Shown here one piece after another: positions 1 to 8,191 of a stretch of DNA of 60,693 bases. The notes beneath the pieces were generated by a model that was not told the origin of the DNA, did no database searches, and was given only the letters and a program-made list of their open reading frames with translations. Every line of letters starts with the position of its first letter. The first letter of the stretch is position 1. The stretch lies in NCBI GenBank assembly GCA_027619595.1, contig JAQCHP010000001.1, positions 1 through 60,693 of the forward strand, written 5' to 3'. The translations under genes and the position numbers were made by a program. The DNA comes from Planctomycetota bacterium. Lineage in GTDB: Bacteria > Planctomycetota > Planctomycetia > Pirellulales > Pirellulaceae.

Positions 1-63
1 ATCGCCCTGTATCACAACCTCGGAGCACTACCCGAAAGGAAATTTACCCATGAATTCTTCTGA
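1..63 (+). pseudogene. C-terminal scrap of an unidentified ORF at the window edge
   Basis: Frame 1 is open from the first base to a TGA at 61-63 and reads about 20 residues (ending THEFF). I do not recognise the family. It runs directly into the remnant of the next gene in another frame. It may be the end of a gene lying outside the window or a piece of the decayed region. Confidence 0.2.
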
Positions 64-341
64 AGAGGCTTTTTTTTCGCGTCTATCCACGGTTGACGGA
101 GGGACTCAAAATTCCGTTTGGCTATCAAACTCAGCCCGATCCCGAGTTGGGCGGTGCTCTGATCGCACGTCGCGATGACACTCCAGTGCACGAAGCGGTT
201 CGTGAGGCGATGGTCAATTGCCTGATTCACGCGGACTATCGTGGCCAGGGTGGAATCGTGATGTAGCACTACTTCGACCGTCTTGTCTTCTCGGATCCAG
301 GTACGCTCCTTGTTTCGTTCGAACAGCTCGGTCGCGGAGGT
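63..341 (+). pseudogene. 5' part of an Alba_2/HATPase_c_4-type regulator, broken by an in-frame TAG
   Basis: The plus frame from about 63 reads a segment typical of ATP-binding proteins with an N-terminal putative DNA-binding Alba_2 domain. The recognisable part is VHEAVREAMVNCLIHADYRG, the N-box-like segment of the HATPase_c_4 module. A TAG at 264-266 follows GGIVM, and the same frame then resumes with HYFDRLVFSDPG and the rest of the module without a shift. In this family a coding residue stands where the stop is. The Alba_2 N-terminus expected upstream is missing. This is therefore a 5'-truncated, nonsense-interrupted copy unless the TAG is a sequencing error. Confidence 0.6.
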
Positions 342-1184
342 GTGAGTCAGTGTCGCAACCAGGTCTTGCAGACCATGTTTAGTCTCATCGGCTTGGGTGA
401 GAAGGCTGGATCAGGTGTCGACAAAATTCGTGAAGGATGGCGAAGTGTTCGTTGGCGCGATCCTACGCTCAGCGAACAACAGAAACCTGACCGCGTTACG
501 CTGACAATGCCAATGGTTAGCTTGCTGCCAGAATCTGCGGTTGAGAAATTGCGAAAGATTTTGGGAGACGAGTTGAAAACCTTAAACGCCGAAGAAGTTC
601 AGGCATTGGTTACGGCAGACCTCGAAGGGGCTGTATCTAATTTCCGACTGCAGTCCCTAACCGATCGACATCCTTCGGATTTGACAAAGCTCCTAAAGAA
701 TATGGTTGGAAAAGACCTGTTGGAGAAGGACGGTCATGGTCGAGGAGCGACCTATCGCTGGTCTGAACGCCTTAGAATCGTCTCTAACCCTGCAACTCCG
801 GTCCGAACTCCGGGCGCAACCGGCGGAGCTCCGGGCGCAAGTGTGAACTTTTCAGGTGCAACGGGGGCCTCTGGCGTGGCGGGGGAGCGGGATATTCCCC
901 CTCGGGACCCGGCGTTGTTAAGCATTGCGTCTCCCGCCCGAACAAATAAGCGATTGCCTCGTGCGGAAATGCAAAACGTAATTTTGGGACTTTGTCAAGG
1001 ACGAGAGTTGACTGGTCGCGAGATTGCCGAACTGGTTCAAAGGAATCAAGACAGAGTCCTGAAAAATTACGTCAGTCGATTGGTGGAGAAAGGGCTGCTC
1101 GCGCGGAAGTACCCTGATGATCCTAGCCACCCGCAGCAAGCTTATCGGAGCGTGGCTCCGTATCAACGAGAGCTTTTCGATTGA
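342..1184 (+). CDS. C-terminal fragment of an Alba_2/HATPase_c_4 family regulator
   Basis: This is the in-frame continuation of the interrupted gene after the TAG at 264-266. It can be translated from GTG 342, which is preceded directly by GGAGGT. Residues 1-40 carry the end of the HATPase_c_4 module (GLGEKAGSGVDKIREGW). They are followed by two winged-helix-like segments (about 60-150 and 205-275) separated by a low-complexity Gly/Ala/Thr-rich linker at about 150-185. Such proteins are usually transcriptional regulators or accessory proteins on mobile islands. Without the N-terminal DNA-binding and ATP-binding halves this piece is probably non-functional. It is flanked downstream by other gene scraps. 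Confidence 0.55.
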   Translation: MSQCRNQVLQTMFSLIGLGEKAGSGVDKIREGWRSVRWRDPTLSEQQKPDRVTLTMPMVSLLPESAVEKLRKILGDELKTLNAEEVQALVTADLEGAVSNFRLQSLTDRHPSDLTKLLKNMVGKDLLEKDGHGRGATYRWSERLRIVSNPATPVRTPGATGGAPGASVNFSGATGASGVAGERDIPPRDPALLSIASPARTNKRLPRAEMQNVILGLCQGRELTGREIAELVQRNQDRVLKNYVSRLVEKGLLARKYPDDPSHPQQAYRSVAPYQRELFD

Positions 1185-1460
1185 CATTTCACGAAGCCAA
1201 TACCGTTTAAAAAATGATGGTCGATGCCAGTGGGGAGCCGCATTGGGCTCGAGTCCAGTTTTTTGTTTGACGTCGATTCCTGCTCAGCACTGGCCGCACG
1301 ACTCGCGTTAAAAGAGGCCAGGCTCGTGCCAGTTACAAATTCGCCAACACTACGGTTATAGTCGAGCAGGTCAGCGAAACCGAGGTCCGTGTAAAGCGAG
1401 CCAAAGCTGTAGCCGAAGACGAGTTGCTTTTCTCCTAGGAGTTGTCGAAGCACAAACGAT

Positions 1461-1562
1461 TCGGCGGCTTTGTTCTACAAAAAATATGGATTTGTCTCTT
1501 TGCTTGACGATCCATTTCATTTGTACTTGCCTATGGCAACCATCAAGAAACCATTTCGCTAA
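1461..1562 (+). pseudogene. C-terminal remnant of a GNAT acetyltransferase (toxin-like)
   Basis: One short frame reads SAALFYKKYGFVSL followed by LDDPFHLYLPMATIKK and ends at TAA 1560-1562. The FYxxYGF element followed by DDP and LPMATI is the end of many GNAT toxins of DUF1778-GNAT toxin-antitoxin pairs. The acetyl-CoA-binding core is absent upstream, because the frame closes and does not resemble GNAT there. Only about 33 residues survive, so this is a scrap. The assignment rests on motif memory. Confidence 0.5.
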
Positions 1563-1585
1563 CTGTTCTTTCAGGAGCAGTTCCG

Positions 1586-1711
1586 ATGGCACGCGCGTTA
1601 CGCATTCCGTTTCCGGGGGCAATCTACCATATGATGTCGCGTGGGACGGGTCTTGGTCGAGCCACTCAGCGTATGGCGACATCGCTGGAAACCTTAGAAA
1701 AAACGATTTAA
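1586..1711 (+). pseudogene. N-terminal remnant of a REP-associated (IS200-like) transposase
   Basis: A 41-codon frame begins MARALRIPFPGAIYHMMSRG, the usual N-terminus of RayT/Y1-type transposases (MARPLRI-x-x-PGA-x-YH-x-x-SRG). The similarity stops right after SRG, and the HUH motif and catalytic Tyr are missing. The frame ends at TAA 1709-1711, inside sequence that is antisense to the end of the neighbouring barrel-like gene. The junction therefore lies at about 1645-1690. It probably marks an old insertion and deletion next to that gene. Confidence 0.5.
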
Positions 1712-1738
1712 CAGCACTCGAAGCTCACCGTCAAACAT
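1694..1738 (-). pseudogene. Probable original last beta-strand of the barrel-like protein, cut off by TAA
   Basis: In the same frame as the 1739-3553 gene, 14 codons follow the TAA and read MFDGELRVLLNRFF before a second TAA at 1694-1696. Alternating hydrophobic residues and a C-terminal Phe fit the C-terminal signal recognised during outer-membrane assembly. Readthrough, suppression or a base-calling error at 1739-1741 would restore it. Confidence 0.45.
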
Positions 1739-3553
1739 TTAATCCACGCTGTTACCGATGGGCACCGAGTAACCGACCGTCGATGTCGTGCGTTCTCCAA
1801 ATACAAATGCGCAGCCCGCCAGTCCGTTGAGCTGTTCGATGTCGGTCCGCCCGCCACCAATTTGGAATCCGTTCGATCGAATGGTGTCACTGGTCTGAAG
1901 CGATCGGTTGAAATGCAATTCGAGCGTTGGTGCGATGCCGGTGATCCGTGATTGGCTCATCGGATTGCGATACCACCAGTAGCCCACACCGGCGTCAATG
2001 TACATGAAGGTGGAGGCTTGCGTGCGACCGACGGAGACCAGCCCATTGCCCCTCGGATTCACGTATGCCGTATTACCGTTGACATCGGTGTCCACTTGGA
2101 AGAATCCCTGGGCGAAGAAGCGATCGTTTGGCATGTGCATCCATCCGAGGAACGGCATGAGGTGTACCGATTGGTTTGCAATGCGTGTCAGTGGCGTGCC
2201 GTCGTTTAACGCGACCGTCAGGTCCTCGGCCGTCGGTACCGTCGCCGCCAGTCCGATGGAAATGGCACCCTGGGAACCAATGGCGAGCAGTCGCTTGACC
2301 GCGACCATTAAGTTGCCCCATTGCAGGTCTCGCAACTGATCGTTGGAGTCGACAACTACCGTGCTGCTCACGGTGGCCGCAAACGGGGCGCGAAACTCAA
2401 TCGAAGCTTGTCCGTCCGATGACGTACGTTCAAAGCCCGGAATGAATCGATTCACGGTCACGCCGCGATTGGCGAGCGGAACATTGTCAAACAGACTGTA
2501 GTTGAAGAACACGCGGTTGCGAGGCATGGGACTCGTGTTCTCAGCAATCTTGAGCCGCCCCACGACAAGTCCGCCGCTCGAAGGTTCTGGAATCACCAGT
2601 TGAATTGTACGGCTAAAACTATAGTTGACGTCCCAAACATCACCATCGTTGAATGTGCCGGTGGGGTTTGTGGCTACGCCACCGTCGAAGACAAACGCTG
2701 CGCCAGGTGAGGTAGGCGCATCGCTGGGTGGCACAGGTTCAGTAATATTGAACGTGTCAGCGCCGGGACCGCCGATCTCGTCACGCCCGGCGCCCATTGA
2801 GAAAAAATCATCGTGGGTGACGTTGCCATCCACCGCACTTGATTCAAATGCAATAAATGCATTAGCGTTACCTGCGAATTGCGAGCCGGTCTGTCCGGTG
2901 GCTTGCAGTGCGAATGGCACGGTATTCCTGAATATGGACACCGTTGGACCTCCGCCGAAATTGTCGCCGATCATATTGGGTGTCCCCTGGAGTCCGGCGC
3001 CGCTGCCGTAGTTTCCGGCAAAGCCAGCCAGATCGTTGGCGGCGGGACGACCCGTATTGGCCGAGTCTTGGTTGGGCGGCGTCGACTGCGCCGGAGTCTG
3101 ATCCCGATCGTTGTCAGGAACCGTGAGATCTTGGGGCGCATCGACAATCGGCGGTAGCTGCGATTCGTCTTCCGAACTTCCGTCCGGAAACGTTGGCACG
3201 CGTGAATCGAACGACGGTGGCGACGCTTGCGGCGAATAGTGCGGGTAGTTGGGGGTAACCACGCGCGGTAGCGCGTTTGGCTGACACGTTTGTGGACAAC
3301 CGCAATTCTGGCCACAGCCTGAACAGTTCCAACGCTCGCAATGAGTGCACCAACGAATCGAATGGACTCGTCCGTCATTCGCGTGCGGATCATGGTACGC
3401 GGCGGTACTGACTGGCGCAATCGATTGAGCTGCTCCGGCCGATGTCAGTACGATCAACAATAACAAAGCCGATCGCGAGTTTGGCTTAGGGCCCTGGAAA
3501 TCCTGCGAAGACTGTGCGTGGCCCAGCAAATTCAATGAGCGTGCTGTGAGCAT
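1739..3553 (-). CDS. Secreted, probably outer-membrane beta-barrel-like planctomycete protein, nonsense-shortened
   Basis: This 604-residue protein starts at ATG 3553, which is preceded by a G-rich stretch. A longer frame to 3802 lacks a plausible start. A signal peptide (about 15-40, Leu-rich core ending near GAAQS) is followed by a Cys-rich patch (CTHCERWNCSGCGQNCGC), a Pro-rich linker to about 150, and a long region of aromatic-alternating strands consistent with a beta-barrel or porin-like fold. The TAA at 1739-1741 comes directly after VPIGNSVD. The same frame beyond it reads MFDGELRVLLNRFF and then stops at 1694-1696. A terminal Phe is the usual end of an outer-membrane barrel, so the annotated stop seems to remove the last strand. 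The exact family is unknown to me. Confidence 0.7.
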   Translation of the reverse strand: MLTARSLNLLGHAQSSQDFQGPKPNSRSALLLLIVLTSAGAAQSIAPVSTAAYHDPHANDGRVHSIRWCTHCERWNCSGCGQNCGCPQTCQPNALPRVVTPNYPHYSPQASPPSFDSRVPTFPDGSSEDESQLPPIVDAPQDLTVPDNDRDQTPAQSTPPNQDSANTGRPAANDLAGFAGNYGSGAGLQGTPNMIGDNFGGGPTVSIFRNTVPFALQATGQTGSQFAGNANAFIAFESSAVDGNVTHDDFFSMGAGRDEIGGPGADTFNITEPVPPSDAPTSPGAAFVFDGGVATNPTGTFNDGDVWDVNYSFSRTIQLVIPEPSSGGLVVGRLKIAENTSPMPRNRVFFNYSLFDNVPLANRGVTVNRFIPGFERTSSDGQASIEFRAPFAATVSSTVVVDSNDQLRDLQWGNLMVAVKRLLAIGSQGAISIGLAATVPTAEDLTVALNDGTPLTRIANQSVHLMPFLGWMHMPNDRFFAQGFFQVDTDVNGNTAYVNPRGNGLVSVGRTQASTFMYIDAGVGYWWYRNPMSQSRITGIAPTLELHFNRSLQTSDTIRSNGFQIGGGRTDIEQLNGLAGCAFVFGERTTSTVGYSVPIGNSVD

Positions 3554-4108
3554 TTCCCCCCCAAATCCCGTGCAGTTACGCCAAGGTTTCGCAAGCCCGC
3601 AAGAAAAGTTGTACCGGAGGACGGGTTTCCCAGTCCGCTGGTGACGCCCAGCGAAGACAATACCCCTGCAAATCATATCCGCAGGTGCATTTAGTATCGA
3701 AAGTGAGGGTCTTGCGGCATCAGGGAAAAATAGCGGTTGTATGGAACGTAATGACAATAGCCACGCTAGCAGCGAGCATACAACCTTGATTCCACATGCC
3801 AAGAATCACGTATTGGAAAGCCGACGACGGCGGCTTGAGCCCAGAGGGTTTCTCCAATCTTTCCCATGTCCTGCCGTCGTTTACCGGGAAAAATTGCCAT
3901 CGGCTGGCCGAAGCGAGATCGTCTTACACAGAGTCGCGGCGGCCCGTCTACTTCCCGTGGCAGTTGGTTTTTTGCTACATTTTCAGCCTTAATTGGCCAC
4001 TCACGCCGCAGATCTCAATGGGTCGGCTGTATAGTATTTGGCTGTATAGTATTTGGTCGGATGCAGCGTGGTGGCACCCGATTTCCTTTCGAGCGATAGA
4101 GCACTCAC
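3554..4108. other. Divergent intergenic region upstream of the barrel-like gene and the Bat operon
   Basis: These 555 bases hold no convincing gene. Several short open frames on the plus strand lack family features and start signals. The part nearest the Bat operon contains a perfect 15-bp tandem duplication (4025-4054), annotated separately. Promoters for both flanking genes must lie here. Confidence 0.5.
4025..4054 (+). repeat. 15-bp perfect tandem duplication carrying two TATAGT -10-like boxes
   Basis: The unit GGCTGTATAGTATTT occurs twice back to back (4025-4039 and 4040-4054), followed by GG. Each copy contains TATAGT, close to a -10 hexamer, about 55-80 bp upstream of the MoxR start. 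It may duplicate part of the operon promoter. The promoter role is inferred; the duplication is directly visible. Confidence 0.7.
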
Positions 4109-5089
4109 ATGAACCAATTGGATGAACTAATCGCCAAACATGCCAGGACGTGCAGCGACCTGCGCGATGAGGTTAATCGCGTCTTGGTAGGTCAGGAAGG
4201 CATGTTCGATCGGCTGCTGGTGGGGTTGTTGACGGGCGGGCATATTCTGCTGGAGGGACTGCCCGGGCTGGCCAAGACCCTTGCCGTACAGAGTTTGGCT
4301 CAGGCCATTCACACAGGATTCTCCCGGATTCAATTCACGCCGGATATGTTGCCGGCGGATGTGATCGGTACACAAATTTTTCAACCCAAAGACGGCACGT
4401 ACGCCGTGCGAAAGGGTCCAATATTCTCAAATCTCATCCTTGCCGACGAAATTAATCGTGCTCCGGCCAAAGTACAGGCTGCACTCTTGGAAGCGATGCA
4501 GGAACGGCAAGCTACCATCGGGGGCGAAACTTTCCGATTGGAAGAACCCTTCTTGGTACTCGCCACACAAAATCCTATTGAGCAAGAAGGGACTTATCCA
4601 CTGCCGGAAGCCCAGGTTGACCGCTTCATGTTGAAGATCGTTGTCGACTACCCGACCCGCGAACAAGAAGTGAAGATTGTGGAACGCATGGCGAGCGGCA
4701 AGCCAATTCCAGAGATTCGGGCGGTAGCGAGTCCGCAAAGCCTCCTGGAAGCACGAACCGTAGTCGATCGTGTCTGGGTCGACGACAAAGTCCGAGACTA
4801 CCTGATTGATGTCGTACGTGCTACGCGGGATGCAAAGTACTATAAGCTGGCGTCACTGGAAGGAATGATTGAAACCGGAGCGAGTCCGAGGGCATCGATT
4901 TATTTGATGAAAGCAGCCAAGGCACATGCGTTTCTGCAAGGCCGCGCTTTTGTTACGCCGCACGACGTGAAGACTCTTGCACGCGATGTATTGCGGCATC
5001 GCATCGTCTTGACCTACGAGGCTGAAGCGGAGGGACGCACGGCAGATAGTCTGATTCAACAGATCCTTGACAATGTGCTCGTCCCCTAA
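4109..5089 (+). CDS. moxR: MoxR-family AAA+ ATPase
   Basis: This 326-residue protein is the usual full length for MoxR. The Walker A is GLPGLAKT (about 50-57). The Walker B is LILADEINRAP (about 109-119), followed by the helix AALLEAMQE, and the sensor region LATQNPIEQEGTYPLPEAQ lies near 150. These proteins act as chaperone-like ATPases for vWA-domain partners. It is the first gene of the Bat operon, 24 bp upstream of the DUF58 gene, which matches the conserved MoxR-DUF58-BatA order. The start ATG 4109 agrees with the family N-terminus. Confidence 0.95.
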   Translation: MNQLDELIAKHARTCSDLRDEVNRVLVGQEGMFDRLLVGLLTGGHILLEGLPGLAKTLAVQSLAQAIHTGFSRIQFTPDMLPADVIGTQIFQPKDGTYAVRKGPIFSNLILADEINRAPAKVQAALLEAMQERQATIGGETFRLEEPFLVLATQNPIEQEGTYPLPEAQVDRFMLKIVVDYPTREQEVKIVERMASGKPIPEIRAVASPQSLLEARTVVDRVWVDDKVRDYLIDVVRATRDAKYYKLASLEGMIETGASPRASIYLMKAAKAHAFLQGRAFVTPHDVKTLARDVLRHRIVLTYEAEAEGRTADSLIQQILDNVLVP

Positions 5090-5113
5090 CGTGGTAATAG
5101 CCGTCGATTTGCA

Positions 5114-6112
5114 ATGAATACCGCGCCTCTTCATTCCATCAATCCAATTTTGACACGCGACCTGATGCGTCGTGTACGAGAGATTCAGATTCACAGCGGT
5201 CGTCAGGTGGCGGACGTTCTGGCGGGGCAATACGTGTCCGTGTTTAAAGGGCGTGGAATCGAATTCGATGAAGTGCGTCCCTACACCCCGGGTGATGACG
5301 TCCGGACGATCGATTGGAATGTTACGGCGCGTAGCGGCCAGCCCTACGTTAAGCGATATGTTGAGGAACGTCAGCTGACCTTAATGTTGTTGGCCGATAT
5401 CTCTGCGTCCCAGGACTTTGGATCCGATAATCGATCCAAACGTGAAGCGACGGCCGAAATCTGTGCGCTACTGGCGTTTGCCGCGACACACAATGACGAC
5501 AAAGTTGGGTTGGTGCTGTTCCACGACGGAATCGAACGCTACATACCGGCTCGGAAAGGGAAGCAACACTCGTTAAGAATCGTCCGCGAGGTGTTGGCGC
5601 ACGGCGCACAGTTGTCGGCCCGTCCGGTCGCGGCGAGGCGTCGTTGGTGGCGACCTTTTCGTAAGCCCATGATCACACCGCGACATGGAACCCACATTGC
5701 TGGCGCCTTTGAATTCTTGACGCGGGTGATGCGGCGCAGAGCGGTGTGTTTTGTGGTGAGCGATTTCCTCGACACCGCGCGGGGCCCGCGGGGATATCTG
5801 CGGGCCTTACAAATGGCCAATCGTCGGCACGATGTGGTAGCCATCTCGGTGAGTGATCCCAGAGAATGGGAATTGCCATCATGTGGGATCGTCGACATGA
5901 TCGATCCGGAAACTGCGATGCCAATCAGTGTCGATACATCGTCCATTCGTGTTCGCGAGGCATTTGCCAGGCAGAACCAGCATCGGCTTGCCAGGCTGCA
6001 GGATGATTTGCGTACTGCTGGGATTGACCTCGTGTCGATTGATATTCGTCAATCGATTGTGGAGCCGCTTGCCTCGTTTTTTCGCATGCGTGAACGGAGG
6101 ATGCGCCGGTGA
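5114..6112 (+). CDS. DUF58 domain protein of the Bat operon
   Basis: The 332 residues carry the DUF58 signature around residues 45-75 (FKGRGIEFDEVRPYTPGDD, then VRTIDWNVTA). A vWA-like strand LLADISASQ follows near 95, in which the metal-binding DxSxS is nearly kept. No signal peptide is seen, so it is presumably cytoplasmic and membrane-associated through its partners. It lies 24 bp after moxR, and its stop overlaps the next start (GTGA at 6109-6112), so translation is probably coupled. The DUF58 function is unknown; it is a standard MoxR partner. Confidence 0.92.
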   Translation: MNTAPLHSINPILTRDLMRRVREIQIHSGRQVADVLAGQYVSVFKGRGIEFDEVRPYTPGDDVRTIDWNVTARSGQPYVKRYVEERQLTLMLLADISASQDFGSDNRSKREATAEICALLAFAATHNDDKVGLVLFHDGIERYIPARKGKQHSLRIVREVLAHGAQLSARPVAARRRWWRPFRKPMITPRHGTHIAGAFEFLTRVMRRRAVCFVVSDFLDTARGPRGYLRALQMANRRHDVVAISVSDPREWELPSCGIVDMIDPETAMPISVDTSSIRVREAFARQNQHRLARLQDDLRTAGIDLVSIDIRQSIVEPLASFFRMRERRMRR

Positions 6113-7167
6113 AAGGGTCGGCTCGACAAATGCTGTGGTCGGGAGTAGCTGCCGCTATGTGCATGACGCCGGTCCTTGCCGGCGATCCTTTGCGTCAGCA
6201 GGCACAATTGGGGCCGGTGCAAGTGACCGTCGAGGTTACACCTGCCGAGCCGCGAATCGGTGACGTGCTTTCCGTAGCGATTCGTGTTACTGCTCTGCCC
6301 GACGTAGAAGTGTTGATGCCCGAATTCGGAGAGGCGTTGGACCAATTTGAGATCCTCGACTTCGTTCCCCGAGAAACGCTCAATGACCAAGGGGACATCG
6401 TGCAAACGCAGACCTATTCGCTACAATTACGTCGGTCGGGCCCGCAAAGGATTCCGCCGATTCTAGTCGAATTTGTCGATCATCGACCGGGTCAGAAGTC
6501 GGCGCCCGACGGAGAAGACGCTTACGAACTGCTGACGCCCCGTGTGGACTTTAACGTAGAAAGCGTTGTTGCCGCCGATAACGCGGCAGCCATTCGGCCG
6601 GCACTCGGAGACCTCGATACGTCCGGCGGTACACGTTCAATCGCCGAACGGTCCATGCGTGGCGCCATCCTAGCGGCCGGTGCCATCGTGCTTGGACTGG
6701 TCGTGACGACGATTATCGTCCGCCGTCTGCGCATCAAAGTGGATCGTGTTAGTCCCTTCGAGATCGCGGCAACTCGCCTCAATCGACTGATTCAACGTCC
6801 TCTTCCGCGGGGCGAACAGATCGAACCATTCTTTGTCGAGCTATCGGCTCTGGTGCGCGAGTACTTAGAGAATCGATTTGAGTTGCGTGCCCCGGAATTG
6901 ACTACCGAAGAGTTTCTTGAACAGGCCAGCGCTAGTGGGCAATTGTCGTCCGACCATCAGCCGCTGCTACGGGAATTTCTGCGGCACGCGGATCTCGTGA
7001 AGTTTGCTGGATGGCATCCCGACGAAATGACGATCCGTCAGGCTTTGTCTGCGGCGGAGAGGTTTTTGCAGGAGACTCGCGACGAGGTTGGTACCAATGT
7101 TTTCGATCGGGGTCGCCTGCAGGAAGGCGCGGAAACGTCGGATTCGCAGCGAGTGACACATGCGTAA
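6109..7167 (+). CDS. BatD-like/DUF4381-type membrane protein
   Basis: It starts at GTG 6109, overlapping the DUF58 stop by 4 bp. The 352 residues comprise a signal peptide (about 1-25, ending VLAGDP), a BatD-like immunoglobulin-type domain (about 30-150), a single transmembrane helix (about 185-205, AILAAGAIVLGLVVTTIIV), and a cytosolic helical segment (about 215-335). That last segment contains LSALVREYLENRFELRAP and a repeated FLEQ/FLRHADLVKFAGW pattern seen in DUF4381 and similar Bat-operon proteins. It probably anchors the complex in the membrane. Its last 8 bp overlap the BatA start. Confidence 0.8.
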   Translation: MKGSARQMLWSGVAAAMCMTPVLAGDPLRQQAQLGPVQVTVEVTPAEPRIGDVLSVAIRVTALPDVEVLMPEFGEALDQFEILDFVPRETLNDQGDIVQTQTYSLQLRRSGPQRIPPILVEFVDHRPGQKSAPDGEDAYELLTPRVDFNVESVVAADNAAAIRPALGDLDTSGGTRSIAERSMRGAILAAGAIVLGLVVTTIIVRRLRIKVDRVSPFEIAATRLNRLIQRPLPRGEQIEPFFVELSALVREYLENRFELRAPELTTEEFLEQASASGQLSSDHQPLLREFLRHADLVKFAGWHPDEMTIRQALSAAERFLQETRDEVGTNVFDRGRLQEGAETSDSQRVTHA

Positions 7168-8191
7168 TTTAGAATTTCACGATCCGTGGTGCTTGCTTCT
7201 GGCGATGCTCGCGCCTCTCGCATACATTTGGTGTGCCCGCCGCGGTGGTTACTTGACCTATTCTTCCGGGTCGTTGGTGAACGATTTGCCAATATCGTGG
7301 CGTATGCGATTCGGAGGGCTGCCGGCGCAAATGATGGGATTGAGTGCCATTGGACTGGCTGTGGCTTTGGCGCGTCCGCGTAGCCCGGATACCGAATCTC
7401 GTGTCCGCCACGAAGGAATCGCAATCATGATGGCGGTTGATCGATCGGGGTCGATGCAGGCACGTGACCTCGTCTCGGGAGACATGTCGATCAACCGCTT
7501 GCAAGTCGCTCAGCAAGTTCTCCACAAGTTTGTCCTGGGGAGTCCGGGAAAAAATCTCGGTCGTGTCGATGATCTCGTGGGGCTGGTGAGTTTTGCGGGC
7601 TACGCCGACAGCGCATGTCCGTTGACCACAGATCACCTCAATTTGGTGAATCTCGTGGAACAGATGCAAATCGCTTCCGACCGAGAAGAGGACGGAACGG
7701 CAATTGGGGATGCGTTGGCGCTATGCGTTGAGCGTCTGCGAGGTAGCACGGCTGCGTCGCGGATTATCATTTTATTGACGGATGGCGTTAACAATACTGG
7801 CATCAGTACTCCACAACAGGCTGCAGAACTGGCAAAATCGTATGGAATCAAGATCTATTGCGTGGGAGCGGGGACCGAAGGGTACGCTCCGGTTCCCGTC
7901 CAAATGGGTCCCGATCCCCGCAACGTCGTGCTACAGCGGGAACAAGTCCATATCGACGAAGAGACTTTGACGCAAGTTGCCCAGGCGACCGGCGGACAAT
8001 ATTTTCGCGCTACAGATGCGACGACCCTTGACGAGATCTACTCGCAAATTGACCTTTTGGAGCGATCTGAAATCACGGAGACGCGATACTTACAATATAC
8101 AGAGCACTTTAGTTCCGTCTTGCTGCCGTCACTGGGGCTCATTGTTACTGCGCTACTGCTTCGTCATTCCGTATTGCGAACGGTGCCATAA
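7160..8191 (+). CDS. batA: BatA-type vWA-domain membrane protein
   Basis: The 343 residues have the Bat architecture: N-terminal hydrophobic helices (about 10-75), a von Willebrand A domain with an intact MIDAS (AVDRSGSM near 93, then a Thr/Ser loop and LLTDGVNNTG near 210), and a C-terminal helix (about 315-335). The start overlaps the upstream gene by 8 bp, and the stop overlaps the next ATG by one base. MoxR ATPases are thought to act on such metal-binding vWA proteins. Bat proteins are linked to stress or aerotolerance in Bacteroides; the role here is inferred. Confidence 0.9.
   Translation: MRNLEFHDPWCLLLAMLAPLAYIWCARRGGYLTYSSGSLVNDLPISWRMRFGGLPAQMMGLSAIGLAVALARPRSPDTESRVRHEGIAIMMAVDRSGSMQARDLVSGDMSINRLQVAQQVLHKFVLGSPGKNLGRVDDLVGLVSFAGYADSACPLTTDHLNLVNLVEQMQIASDREEDGTAIGDALALCVERLRGSTAASRIIILLTDGVNNTGISTPQQAAELAKSYGIKIYCVGAGTEGYAPVPVQMGPDPRNVVLQREQVHIDEETLTQVAQATGGQYFRATDATTLDEIYSQIDLLERSEITETRYLQYTEHFSSVLLPSLGLIVTALLLRHSVLRTVP

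Noticed and set aside
1163-1453. 96-codon minus-strand frame after the broken regulator
   Set aside because: Overlaps the regulator end, no recognisable family, no start signal; sits in decayed sequence.
3741-4125. Three overlapping short plus-strand frames upstream of moxR
   Set aside because: Different frames with no domain or start signal; most likely promoter and leader sequence.
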